Made by a program: the position numbers and the translations under genes. 64,000 nt of DNA from G965220205 sp965220205. Its GTDB lineage: Bacteria > Chloroflexota > Dehalococcoidia > Lucifugimonadales > Australimonadaceae. The notes under the pieces were generated by a model. The model searched no databases. It had not been told where the DNA came from and saw nothing but the letters and a program-made list of their open reading frames with translations. The stretch lies in NCBI GenBank assembly GCA_965220205.1, contig OZ244812.1:124001-188000 (forward strand), written 5' to 3'. Positions 33,405 to 41,998 of this stretch are shown here, piece after piece (the first letter of the stretch is position 1; the number at the start of each line of letters is the position of its first letter).

Positions 33405-34160
33405 CTACTGAGGCCGGACGCGGATCCGCGCCGCGACCTCCATGCCCAGCGACACGTGGTTGCCGTCGCGGATAAGGTCGACGACGCCGCGGTACTCCGC
33501 GATGTCCTCGATGGCGACCTGCGCGCCGGGGAGGATCGCGTTGTCGACTAGGTAGTGCAGCAGCGGGTAGTCCTCGTCCGGGATGCGGAGGACCGTGTAC
33601 GTCTGCCCCGTGCTCGTCTCGCTGAGGCGCAGCGAGCCTGGTATCTCCCCGCGGATCACGTTGTCGCCGTCGCGGTAGATCGGGCGGCCGTAGGGGCAGG
33701 TTTCCGGGAATCCGAGCTTCGCCTCGATGCGGTCGAGAAGCTCGCCCGATATCGCGTGCTCCAGCTGGTGCGCCACCGACTCCGCGCGGTCGAGGGACAC
33801 ATCCAGGATGTCGACGAGCAGGCGCTCAGAAAGCCGGTGGCGGCGCACGACGTTCCGGGCGCGGACCTGTCCCTCAGCCGTAAGGACGATCTGCTTGTCC
33901 TTGGATATGTTCACAAGGCCTTCCTTGGCCATGCGTTGCACCATGCCCGAGACGGACGCCAGCGTCGTGCCCACCTCTTCCTCTGGCGGAATCCGCCTCA
34001 AGTAACCGGCCAGTTCGCTGACGTGAGGCGATACGCCGTCCTCTTGGAGGATGGCGAGAGAGAGCAAGTAGTTCTCCGCCGCGCGCGACATCCTGACGCG
34101 CGGGTGGCTCCCCCGCGCCCTATCGCGCCGCGCGTCGCTCTCGTTCGGGTGTGCGTTCAT
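33405..34160 (-). CDS. DtxR/MntR-family metal-dependent transcriptional regulator
   Basis: 251 residues. An N-terminal basic stretch is followed by a winged helix starting SRAAENYLLSLAILQEDGVS, with TTLASVSGMVQRMAKEGLVN as the recognition part. The dimerisation domain contains RHRLSERLLVDILDVSLD, then EHAISGELLDRIEAKLG and CPYGRPI, which carry the usual metal ligands. The C-terminal domain is FeoA/SH3-like (TYTVLRIPDEDYPLLHYLVD). The family represses iron or manganese uptake genes; no obvious target is next to it. Divergent from the esterase. Confidence 0.88.
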   Translation of the reverse strand: MNAHPNESDARRDRARGSHPRVRMSRAAENYLLSLAILQEDGVSPHVSELAGYLRRIPPEEEVGTTLASVSGMVQRMAKEGLVNISKDKQIVLTAEGQVRARNVVRRHRLSERLLVDILDVSLDRAESVAHQLEHAISGELLDRIEAKLGFPETCPYGRPIYRDGDNVIRGEIPGSLRLSETSTGQTYTVLRIPDEDYPLLHYLVDNAILPGAQVAIEDIAEYRGVVDLIRDGNHVSLGMEVAARIRVRPQ

Positions 34161-34251
34161 GCGCCTATTATGACACCAAACGCCGGGTCGGGCGAGTAGT
34201 GCTGCGCGGGCGCGCGCCGCCTGGTAGACTCGCGGCTACTCAGTACCCGAG

Positions 34252-34911
34252 GTGCTCTCTGTGGCCACGCTCGATGGGCCGCGCCGTCCGCCGAAGTCCG
34301 GCGCCGCGCCGTCCTCCGTCGTCGTGCTGCTCCATGGCCGGGGCGCCGACGGGGATGACCTGATCGGCATCGCGGACGCAGTCGGCGATGTGTTTCCTGG
34401 AACGGCGTTCCACTCGCCTCATGCCCCCATCCGGCTCCCGGGATACGGCTATCAGTGGTTCGCCCTGGACGCAGCAGGGGGCCGCGAGCAGGGCATGCGG
34501 GACGCGGAACGGCTGGTCAACGAGTTCGTCGACGAACGCCTCGAAGAGTACGGGCTGGCGGCTTCGCGGTGTGTGCTGATGGGATTCTCCCAGGGCGCTA
34601 TCATGTCGGTCCACACGGCGCCCAGGCGCGCCGCCCAGCTGGCCGGAGTCGTCGCGCTGAGCGGGGCGATGTACACGGGCGATTCGTTGCCCAACGAGAT
34701 TGCGAGCCGTCCGCCGTTTACGATGGTGCACGGCTTGGAGGACCAAGTGCTCGCCGCGAGCGGCACAGAGGAGGCGGCCCAGCGCCTCGAGGCGCTGGGG
34801 GTGCCGGTGTCCGTCCATATCCTCCCGGGCCTCGGCCACGGCATCGACCAGCGGGGACTGGGGATATCCGTGCAGTTTATGAACGGCGTGCTCGGGGCCG
34901 AGCCGGCCTGA
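34252..34911 (+). CDS. Phospholipase/carboxylesterase (alpha/beta hydrolase)
   Basis: 219 residues; GTG at 34252 or 34261. Oxyanion-hole region VVVLLHGRGADGDDLIGIAD, nucleophile elbow MGFSQGAIMSV (Ser in GFSQG), acid in HGLEDQVLAAS and catalytic His in LPGLGHGIDQ. It belongs to the Abhydrolase_2 (YpfH/LYPLA-like) family that hydrolyses short-chain or lysophospho esters. Cytosolic; no signal peptide. Confidence 0.87.
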   Translation: MLSVATLDGPRRPPKSGAAPSSVVVLLHGRGADGDDLIGIADAVGDVFPGTAFHSPHAPIRLPGYGYQWFALDAAGGREQGMRDAERLVNEFVDERLEEYGLAASRCVLMGFSQGAIMSVHTAPRRAAQLAGVVALSGAMYTGDSLPNEIASRPPFTMVHGLEDQVLAASGTEEAAQRLEALGVPVSVHILPGLGHGIDQRGLGISVQFMNGVLGAEPA

Positions 34912-34939
34912 GCACGCATACGCAACAGAAGGAGTCGTT

Positions 34940-35191
34940 ATGGCAGAGCATCACGCCACGCAGCCAACCCGCGCATACGTCCTGGTCACCGTGGACCCGG
35001 CGGAGACGCCTGCCGTCATGGAGCGGCTGCAGGCGATCCCCGGCGCCGTCGCCCGCGAGGTCCTGGGCCCCTACGACATCGTCGTGGAACTCGACGCGGA
35101 CGGCCCCGAATACCTGACGGAGATCTTGAGGACCAAGGTCAGGCCCGTTCCGGGGGTACGCTCGACGGTGACGTGCATCTGGATCGAATGA
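34940..35191 (+). CDS. Stand-alone Lrp/AsnC ligand-binding (RAM) domain protein
   Basis: 83 residues: RAYVLVTVDPAETPAVMERL, then VAREVLGPYDIVVELDAD and VRPVPGVRSTVTCIWIE. This is the alpha-beta sandwich of the AsnC_trans_reg family without the helix-turn-helix, so it cannot bind DNA alone; stand-alone members may sense amino acids or bind other proteins. RBS GAAGGAG before the ATG. Follows the esterase by 28 bp. Confidence 0.85.
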   Translation: MAEHHATQPTRAYVLVTVDPAETPAVMERLQAIPGAVAREVLGPYDIVVELDADGPEYLTEILRTKVRPVPGVRSTVTCIWIE

Positions 35192-35398
35192 GCGCGCGTT
35201 CCGCGCCTCGACGCAGCCCCCGCAAGGAGGGCCCGCCCCGGTGACGGGACGTGTTCGGCGCAGGGCTGGTTCGTTGACAGGAATCGTAGGGCCGGATACG
35301 CTCGCCCGGCAAATGGCGCCAGGCGGCTGTTTCTCGTTCGAGTTGTCCACGAGGGCTCGCGAGGGCAGGCAGCCGGGTACAGGCTTGGGAGGCTACTG

Positions 35399-36847
35399 AT
35401 GCAACGAAGACACCTGTTCGGCGCCGTCGTAGCGGCGGGCGTGATCGGTATGCTGGTTACAGCGTGCGGCAGCTCTCCGACGGCGACGCCAAGGCCGACC
35501 GCCACGCCGCGGCCCGATGCGCCCGCGGCGGAGGCTCCAGCCATGCTGCCGACGCCAACCCTGCGCCCCGGCCAGCCGACGCCGACGCCGACGCCCGTGC
35601 CTCCGGGAGTGACGGTGCAGGCGCCCGCGACCGCGACGCCAGTGCCCCCCACGCCGACGACCGACCCCTCGTTCGAGGCGGAGTGGCAGCGGCTCATCGA
35701 AGCGGCCGGGGAAGAGGGCAAGCTGTTCGTGGCAGGCGGAGGCCGGGGCATCATCGAGTTGGAGCCGGTCTACGAGATATTCGGCCAGAAGTTCGGCATC
35801 AACGTGACCCTGGGACGGGGCTCCGGCACGGAGCAGGCCGCGCGGATTCTGGCGGAGCAGTCCGCGGGCCGGTTCACGGTCGACCTCGCGCAGACGGGAG
35901 CCAACTCCGGGACCGTCAGGTTCATCCCGAACAACATCGTGCAAGAGCTGGAGCCGTTCCTCTTCCATCCGGAAGTGGTCAACAAGTCCAACTGGTTTGG
36001 CGATCAGCTTTGGTGGACCGACGCGGAGGAGAAGTACCAACTGGTCCACGCGGTCAGAGTGTCGAGCGGATCGGGGGCCTCTCACTGGTGGAACACGAAC
36101 AACATATCGCTCGAGGAGGTCCAGTCATGGGACGACCAATTCGACGTGCTGGCGGATAAGAACGTTGGCAGAATCATCGGGACGTCCAGGCTCGTAGGCG
36201 GCGCAACAGGAGGCGACTTCGCCAACTACCTCGACCCCAACATCGGGCCCGAGTGGTTTGAGAGGTTCGTCGTGGACATGGACGTGTTCTTCACGCCCAC
36301 CTTCGACGTCATCGTCGACAACCTGTCGTTTGGGGGATACGACTTCGGGGTAGGCGTCGGCGCCGCGGGCGGCGACCTCGAGGATATCCGCGACAAGGGC
36401 GGGCCCGTCCAGAACTACTCGGACCTGTTTGAACAGGGGATCGTGCCAGGGCTGCCGTCGGTCAGTACGCTGAACCCGATTTCGGGGTTCGGGATGCTCA
36501 TGGTGCCGCGGAACGTCCCTCACCCGAACGCTACGAAACTGTGGCTGAATTGGCTGCTGAGCGCGGAGGGCGCCGCGATTATGCACGAGCACGCCCGGGA
36601 CCCCATCGACCCGTATGGCACGATTCACGACAACATCAGCCTCCGGCGCAACGTCCCCAATGGGTTCTCAGACCCAGAGTTCCGCTGGGTGGAGGGCGAG
36701 ACCTACGGCGTAGTCGAGATGAGCCCCACGCTGCGGCCGCTCTCTACGGACGTGTTCTTCTGGCTCCAGAACATGGAGAAGGCGGGGGAGCGCATCGAGA
36801 GGCCGTTCGAGCCGGAGGAGTACCGCGACGAGATGTTCAAGCAGTGA
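35399..36847 (+). CDS. ABC-transporter substrate-binding lipoprotein (iron/polyamine-type fold)
   Basis: 482 residues. Signal peptide with lipobox GMLVTACGSS (Cys23), then a Pro/Thr-rich linker (residues about 27-85, TPTPTPVPP-type) that spans the envelope. The rest is a type-2 periplasmic-binding fold: LIEAAGEEGKLFVAGGG, FGQKFGINVTLGRGSGTEQA and NPISGFGMLMVPRNVPHPNA with LWLNWLLSAEGAAIM, as in Fe(III)/SBP_bac proteins. No permease or ATPase genes adjoin it, so it is an orphan in this window. A short gap upstream shows no gene. Confidence 0.87.
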   Translation: MQRRHLFGAVVAAGVIGMLVTACGSSPTATPRPTATPRPDAPAAEAPAMLPTPTLRPGQPTPTPTPVPPGVTVQAPATATPVPPTPTTDPSFEAEWQRLIEAAGEEGKLFVAGGGRGIIELEPVYEIFGQKFGINVTLGRGSGTEQAARILAEQSAGRFTVDLAQTGANSGTVRFIPNNIVQELEPFLFHPEVVNKSNWFGDQLWWTDAEEKYQLVHAVRVSSGSGASHWWNTNNISLEEVQSWDDQFDVLADKNVGRIIGTSRLVGGATGGDFANYLDPNIGPEWFERFVVDMDVFFTPTFDVIVDNLSFGGYDFGVGVGAAGGDLEDIRDKGGPVQNYSDLFEQGIVPGLPSVSTLNPISGFGMLMVPRNVPHPNATKLWLNWLLSAEGAAIMHEHARDPIDPYGTIHDNISLRRNVPNGFSDPEFRWVEGETYGVVEMSPTLRPLSTDVFFWLQNMEKAGERIERPFEPEEYRDEMFKQ

Positions 36848-36868
36848 GGCGGCGGTTCCTCGACCGCC

Positions 36869-37543
36869 TCAGTCCGCTGCGTGGAACTCGCGGAGGTCGG
36901 GCGGGACAGCGAGCCGCGCGCCGGTGACGTCCTGCACCTCGTCCGGCGTGTAGCCCGGCGCGATCTCGCGCAGGACGAAACCGTCCTGCGCGACCTCGAA
37001 TAGGCCGAGGTTCGTCGCGACGAGTTTGACGACGCCGAGGGCAGTGACGGGCAGGCTGCACCGCTCGACGAGCCGTGGCGCGCCCTCGCGCGTCGTGTGC
37101 TCCATGATGACGAAGACGTTCTTGGCGCCGACGGCCAGGTCCATGGCGCCGCCGATGCCGCCGCCCTTGCGCCCGGTCAGGCGCCAGTTCGCGAAGTCGC
37201 CGTTCTCGGCGACCTCGTACGCGCCGAGGACCGTCACGTCAACGTGCCCGCCGCGTATCAGCGCGAACGAGTCGGCGTGGTCCAGCACAGCCATCCCTGG
37301 CTGCGATAGCACGTATTGCCCTCCGGCGTTCACCAGCAGCAGGTCCTCCTCGCCCTCCACCGCCAGGGGCCCGTAGTTCACGAGCCCGTTCTCCGACTGA
37401 TAGATCACCCGCCGCTCGGGGTGCACGAAGTTCGAGCAGAGCGTCGGGATGCCCATGCCCAGGTTGACGACCCAGCCGTCCTGGAACTCCATGGCGATCC
37501 GGTCCGCCATGACCTGCCTGTCTAGCGGCTCTCGCTCCGTCAT
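36869..37543 (-). CDS. CoA-transferase subunit B (3-oxoacid type)
   Basis: 224 residues from ATG at 37543 (MTEREPLDRQVMADRIAMEF); the longer frame is a shadow over subunit A. It carries the active-site motif ENGLVNYG (Glu of the S-ENG signature), VNLGMGIPTLCSNFV, LIRGGHVDVTVLGAYEV and GIGGAMDLAVGAKNVFVIME. With subunit A it moves CoA between succinyl- or acetyl-CoA and 3-oxoacids. Its start overlaps the stop of subunit A (ATGA). Confidence 0.92.
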   Translation of the reverse strand: MTEREPLDRQVMADRIAMEFQDGWVVNLGMGIPTLCSNFVHPERRVIYQSENGLVNYGPLAVEGEEDLLLVNAGGQYVLSQPGMAVLDHADSFALIRGGHVDVTVLGAYEVAENGDFANWRLTGRKGGGIGGAMDLAVGAKNVFVIMEHTTREGAPRLVERCSLPVTALGVVKLVATNLGLFEVAQDGFVLREIAPGYTPDEVQDVTGARLAVPPDLREFHAAD

Positions 37544-38256
37544 CGCGTGCTCCTCGTTTCCTGGATGCCGTCGGGCGGGACGACGACCAGGCGGTCGACG
37601 AAGATGCCCGGCGTATGCACCGCGTCGGGGTCGACGGCGCCCGGCTCCTCGACCGGCAGGTCCAGCTCCGCCGCCGTAATCGTCGCCGCACGGGCCATGA
37701 TTGGGCCGAAGTTGCGCTGCGTTCGATGGAACTGCAAGTTGCCGAGCTCGTCGGCGCGGTGGGCGCGCACGAACGCATAGTCCGCGTGGAGGGGGAGCTC
37801 CAACAGGTAGTCTCGCCCGTTGAAGTTGCGCACCTCCTTCCCCTCGGCAATCTCGGTGCCCACGCCCGTGGGCGTGTAGAAGCCGCCGATGCCCGCGCCG
37901 CCGGCTCGGATGCGCTCGGCGAGCGTCCCCTGAGGCAGCAACTCCGCTTCGATCTCGCCCGCCTCGTAGAGCGCAGTGAACGCCAGCTGCGCCGACGGGT
38001 GCGTCGCGGCCGTGAATGCGGCAACGACCTTGCGAACCTGGCCCGCCTCGATCAGCTTGCCGAGGTCCATACGCGGGTCGCTCCAACGGCCGGGCGTGTT
38101 CGAAATAGTCGTCAGCCCCTTGGCCCCCTTCCGGAGCAGCGCGGCAATCAGGTTGCGCGGAGTGCCCGGGCCGGCGAAGCCCGAGAACATAATCGTGGCG
38201 CCGTCGGGGACGTCGGCGACAGCAGCGTCGAATGTATCGTAGGTCTTGTTGCGCAT
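37540..38256 (-). CDS. CoA-transferase subunit A (3-oxoacid type)
   Basis: 238 residues from ATG at 38256 (MRNKTYDTFDAAVADVPDGA). The glycine-rich CoA-binding region ATIMFSGFAGPGTPRNLIAA and the family stretches LLPQGTLAERIRAGGAGIGGF and YTPTGVGTEIAEGK are present. Overlaps subunit B by 4 nt, so both are produced together. Divergent from the SDR gene. Product of SCOT/AtoD type; exact 3-oxoacid unknown. Confidence 0.92.
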   Translation of the reverse strand: MRNKTYDTFDAAVADVPDGATIMFSGFAGPGTPRNLIAALLRKGAKGLTTISNTPGRWSDPRMDLGKLIEAGQVRKVVAAFTAATHPSAQLAFTALYEAGEIEAELLPQGTLAERIRAGGAGIGGFYTPTGVGTEIAEGKEVRNFNGRDYLLELPLHADYAFVRAHRADELGNLQFHRTQRNFGPIMARAATITAAELDLPVEEPGAVDPDAVHTPGIFVDRLVVVPPDGIQETRSTR

Positions 38257-38366
38257 GTCGCCCGGAACGTTACCGCTCTTGGCCGTTCCGCGCCACTCCG
38301 GGGCGGTGCTATCGTGAGGCGCCGGCACGCCGGCTTGGCGAAACGGCAACCACTAAGGAGACACGC

Positions 38367-39221
38367 GTGGAAGCTATCGAGGGACGGAACGTCATCGTCA
38401 CGGGCGCGAGCCGCGGCATCGGCGCAGAGGCGGCGGGAGTGTTCGCGGCGGCGGGCGCGCGCGTAGTCTGCGCGGCCCGAACGCTGGAGGAGGGCGGGCG
38501 CCCGCTGGAAGGGTCGCTCGAGCGGACAGTCGCGGCGATCGGGGCGGCGGGCGGCGAGGCCACCGCCGTGGCAGTCGACATCTCGGACCCCGCCGCGTGC
38601 GAGAGGCTTGTGCGCGCCGCCCGCATGGCGTACGGGCCGGTGGACGTGCTGGTGAACAACGCGGCGCTCACCTACTTTCAGCCCGTGGCCGAGTTTCCGC
38701 TCAACCGCTGGATGCGGTCGTGGGCCGTCAATGTCCACGCTCCGTTCCTGCTGAGTCAGCTCGTTCTTGAAGACATGCTGCCGCGCAAACAGGGTCGAAT
38801 CGTCAACATATCGTCGGTTGCCGCCATCGGTCCCGGCCGAGGGCCGTACCGCGGCGCGCCCCAGCTGCGCGGCAGCACGTGCTACGGGGCGGAGAAAGCG
38901 GCGATCGAACGCTTCACGCAGGGCCTTGCATCGGAGGTCTACGCCGACGGGGTTGGCGTAAGCGCGGTGGCGCCGTCGCTCGTAGTGCCGACGCCGGGCA
39001 CGGTGTATCACAACCTGGTAAGCGGCTACGACGACCCCCGCGCCGAGCCAGCGAGCCTGCTCGCCCAGGCTGTCCTGCTGCTCGCCACGGCGCCGCTCGA
39101 CCGGGTCGCGGGCCGGGTAGGCTACAGCCAGCAGCTGCTGATGGAGTTCGGCTGGACCGCGGACGGACGCGGCCCCGGGATCGACGCAGACGCCAAGATG
39201 AGCGGCTTTGCCGCCATCTAG
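38367..39221 (+). CDS. Short-chain dehydrogenase/reductase
   Basis: 284 residues from GTG at 38367 with RBS AAGGAG. Cofactor motif NVIVTGASRGIGAEAAGVF (TGxxxGIG), NNAALTYF, catalytic Ser in IVNISSVAAIG, and CYGAEKAAIERF providing Tyr and Lys. The Tyr-x-x-x-Lys is YGAEK. Substrate unknown. Lies divergently from the CoA-transferase pair, which suggests but does not prove a shared acid-degradation role. Confidence 0.87.
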   Translation: MEAIEGRNVIVTGASRGIGAEAAGVFAAAGARVVCAARTLEEGGRPLEGSLERTVAAIGAAGGEATAVAVDISDPAACERLVRAARMAYGPVDVLVNNAALTYFQPVAEFPLNRWMRSWAVNVHAPFLLSQLVLEDMLPRKQGRIVNISSVAAIGPGRGPYRGAPQLRGSTCYGAEKAAIERFTQGLASEVYADGVGVSAVAPSLVVPTPGTVYHNLVSGYDDPRAEPASLLAQAVLLLATAPLDRVAGRVGYSQQLLMEFGWTADGRGPGIDADAKMSGFAAI

Positions 39222-39250
39222 GGAGCGCCGGTCAGTCTGCGCAGGCGCGG

Positions 39251-40129
39251 CTATCCGGCCTCGTCCCGGCCGCGCGGCGCCGGCAGTCCTAGCTCTCGTA
39301 CCGCCCAGGGGAGCGCGGTCCTGAGTTGCTGGAGTTGGACGGTCCTGACTTCGGGGGCGCCTCTGGGTGGCGGGAGTCCTGCTCGGGCCGCGAAGTAGCC
39401 CGACAGAGCGCTCGCAAACTCCGCTGCCCCCGGCAACATGCTCCCCGGCGGAGGCCCGCCCTCGGCATGCAAGCTGGGCAGCCACGCCGCGAAGTCGAAC
39501 GAGCCGTTGCCCAGGCATGCGTTGTTCCAGTCGATGAACACGACTCTGTCGTCGAGCAGGCAGATGTTGTCGCTGCGCACGTCGAGGTGTAGCAGTTCGC
39601 CGCCCTCGATGCGCGCCGCCGCTTCTGCTTCGAGAAGTGTGGGCAGGTTTCGATCGAGCCAATCTTTTGGCGCCAGCTCCAGGCGGAGGAAGGGCTCCGG
39701 CTCTCGCGCGACTGCCGGCCAACCCTCAAACGCCTCTCGTGGGATCGGGCCGAGGCTTGCGGGCGGCGACGTGCCGTGCAGCGTGTCGAGCGCGGCCGCC
39801 ACGCGCTCCACGTCTCCGGGCCGCCACGGAGGAGGCCAGTGCCCGGCGCTCAGGTCCTCGAGCACGAGCATCGGCGTGTCGGGGTCGTCGTCCCAAGCGA
39901 GCATCCGCGCCATGAAGCTCCCGGACAGCTCGGAATACGCTCGATGCTCCGCTCGGAGCCGGTCTGCGACCCGTGGGGAGGCCGCTGCCTTCGCGAACGC
40001 GCTTGATCCGTCCTCGAAGCTGAAGACATAGCGCTCGGCTGCGGTGTAGCCCCGGAGCGCTGGGCGCCAGCCGACTACTCGTTTGCCGAGCAGTCGGGCG
40101 ACCCGTTCAGCCAATGCGTGTGGAGGCAT
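39251..40129 (-). CDS. Aminoglycoside phosphotransferase-family kinase
   Basis: 292 residues. The kinase-like catalytic loop is HLDVRSDN (His181, Asp183, Asn188) and the metal-binding motif VFIDWNNACLG. The N-terminal lobe has FAKAAASPRVADRLRAEHRA. Family members phosphorylate aminoglycosides, choline, homoserine or other small molecules; no resistance role can be claimed. Two bases after the stop of the acyl-CoA ligase, same strand, so co-transcribed. Confidence 0.8.
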   Translation of the reverse strand: MPPHALAERVARLLGKRVVGWRPALRGYTAAERYVFSFEDGSSAFAKAAASPRVADRLRAEHRAYSELSGSFMARMLAWDDDPDTPMLVLEDLSAGHWPPPWRPGDVERVAAALDTLHGTSPPASLGPIPREAFEGWPAVAREPEPFLRLELAPKDWLDRNLPTLLEAEAAARIEGGELLHLDVRSDNICLLDDRVVFIDWNNACLGNGSFDFAAWLPSLHAEGGPPPGSMLPGAAEFASALSGYFAARAGLPPPRGAPEVRTVQLQQLRTALPWAVRELGLPAPRGRDEAG

Positions 40130-40130
40130 G

Positions 40131-41723
40131 CTATCCGGCTGTGCTGCCCTTCGCGCGCTCCCGCTCGACGAGGACGCGGCGCAGCAGCTTGCCTGAGGCG
40201 TTCTTGGGGATCGAATCGACGAACTCGACTTCGCGGATGCGCTTGAACGTCGCTACGCGGTCGCCGACGTAGGTCATGAGCTCGTCTGCCGTGACGGCTT
40301 CGCCGGGCTTGGCGACGACGAACGCCTTGGGGATCTCGCCGTGCTCATCGTCGTCCTTGCCGATTACGGCCGCGTCCGCCACCGCCGGGTGCTCGAGCAG
40401 CAGGCCCTCGAGCTCCGCGGGCGGCACCTGGAATCCGGAATACTTGATGAGCTCCTTCTTGCGGTCCAGGACGTAGACGTAGCCGTCCTCGTCCATCTTG
40501 ACCAGGTCGCCGGTGTGGAGCCAGCCGTCGGGCCCGATGGTCGCGGCAGTCGCGGCGGGTTCGTTGTAGTACCCCATCATGACCTGCGGTCCTCGGATCA
40601 GCAGCTCGCCAAGCTCGCCGGGCCCGAGCACAACATCGGGCGATTCCATGTCCACGACGCGCTGCTCGGTGTCGGGCAGGGGCGGGCCGATTGAGCCGGG
40701 CCTCGCCCGGGCGTCTGTGAAGTCCATATGCGTGACGGGCGACGTTTCGGTGAGACCGTACCCCTGGAACACCGTGGCGCCGAGCCGCTCCGACAGCCGT
40801 AGCTGGAGCTCGGCCGACATCGGCGCGGCGCCCGACATGACGAAGCGGAGCGCCGATAGGTCGTACCGCTCGACCTCGGGCGCCTGAGAGAGCGCCAGGC
40901 ACACCGGCGGAGCCGTGTAGAGGGCGGTCACCCGGTGACGCGAGAGCAGGTCTAGGAGCGCGTCGACATGGAACCGGCCCATCATCACCTGCGTCGCCCC
41001 TGCGTAGAGGGAGCACTGCATGAGTGCGGTCATCCCGTAGATGTGAAAGAGCGGCAGGTGGACGAGAACGACGTCGTCGCTCCGTATGACGTTGTCCTCG
41101 CCCTGGCGGTCGCTGATCTGCCGGACGTCGCAGTGGAGGTTCGCGTGGGTCAGCATGACGCCCTTCGATAGGCCCGTCGTCCCGCTGGAGAACGGGAGCG
41201 CGGCCAGATCGCGGCGGACGTCGATCTCAGGGTTGGGCACGGGGCCCGAGGCGCGCTCGATGCGGCCCCAGAACCCATCGTCGTCGCCGCTGCCCTCTGA
41301 GATGACGATAGCGAGCCTCGCTCCGGGCGCGGCGCGGGCGGCCGTCTCGTAGACGTCGAGGAGCGATTCGTGCACGATGACGGTTTCGGCCCTCGACCCA
41401 TTGAGCTGCGCGGCAATCTCGCGCTCGCGATAGCCGGAGTTGATCGTGGTTACGGTTGCGCCGGCCTTGAGTATCCCGAAGAAGGCAATCTCGAACTCAG
41501 CGCAGTTCGGGGCGAGTACGCCGACGATGGTCCCCTTGCCGACGCCCATCGCCGCGAGGGCGGCGGCGAGCCGGTCCGACGTCTCGTCGAGTTGCCGGAA
41601 CGTGAACCGGCGCTCGCCGTCGATGATGGCGGTCTTGTCGGGGAGACGCCGGGCGGCGTCGGTGACGAGCCGCTGGACTGGGAGCGGATGGAACGGACCC
41701 ACCGAAGCGCGCATGCCGGGCAT
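40131..41723 (-). CDS. AMP-forming acyl-CoA synthetase/ligase (4-coumarate-CoA ligase-like)
   Basis: 530 residues. AMP-binding signature LPFSSGTTGLSKGVMLTH, adenine-site GYGLTETSPVTH, hinge DRKKELIKYSGFQVPPAELE and the catalytic Lys in PKNASGKLLRR are all present. It adenylates a carboxylic acid and forms its CoA thioester. The substrate is likely aromatic or medium chain, as in 4CL-type enzymes, which is inference from the family. MPGMRASVG start; ATG 41714 is close and possible. Confidence 0.9.
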   Translation of the reverse strand: MPGMRASVGPFHPLPVQRLVTDAARRLPDKTAIIDGERRFTFRQLDETSDRLAAALAAMGVGKGTIVGVLAPNCAEFEIAFFGILKAGATVTTINSGYREREIAAQLNGSRAETVIVHESLLDVYETAARAAPGARLAIVISEGSGDDDGFWGRIERASGPVPNPEIDVRRDLAALPFSSGTTGLSKGVMLTHANLHCDVRQISDRQGEDNVIRSDDVVLVHLPLFHIYGMTALMQCSLYAGATQVMMGRFHVDALLDLLSRHRVTALYTAPPVCLALSQAPEVERYDLSALRFVMSGAAPMSAELQLRLSERLGATVFQGYGLTETSPVTHMDFTDARARPGSIGPPLPDTEQRVVDMESPDVVLGPGELGELLIRGPQVMMGYYNEPAATAATIGPDGWLHTGDLVKMDEDGYVYVLDRKKELIKYSGFQVPPAELEGLLLEHPAVADAAVIGKDDDEHGEIPKAFVVAKPGEAVTADELMTYVGDRVATFKRIREVEFVDSIPKNASGKLLRRVLVERERAKGSTAG

Positions 41724-41748
41724 CGCGGACTCCTCCGTAGGCGCCCCG

Positions 41749-41982
41749 TCAGACGAGGGGCGCGCCGACCGGCAAGCTATCGGAAGTGCGCAGGAGCGTC
41801 AACGCAGCCTCCTGCGCGCGCATGCCGGGCCCCGACGTCGTCGGAAACCGGTTCGCGGTCGCCGCGACCGCCGACATGTCGTTGTCGGGCGAGTTGTTGC
41901 AGTTCGAGAATGGAGTGCTCGTGCCGAGGGCGTGAATCGGTCCGCCCCCTTCGTGGCGAGAGAACTCTTCCGCGGGACCCAT
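41749..41982 (-). CDS. Possible 77-residue hypothetical protein
   Basis: MGPAEEFSRHEGGGPIHALG then FSNCNNSPDNDMSAVAATAN to LLRTSDSLPVGAPLV. Composition is protein-like, unlike the shadow frames around it. No clear RBS and no recognised family; it fills the gap between comM and the acyl-CoA ligase on the same strand. It could be a gene remnant. Confidence 0.3.
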   Translation of the reverse strand: MGPAEEFSRHEGGGPIHALGTSTPFSNCNNSPDNDMSAVAATANRFPTTSGPGMRAQEAALTLLRTSDSLPVGAPLV

Positions 41983-41998
41983 GCCGCAGTAGGACTGC

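Noticed and set aside
38148..39722. 524-codon minus-strand frame over the SDR and phosphotransferase genes
   Set aside because: Overlaps two genes with full catalytic motifs; no recognisable domain of its own.
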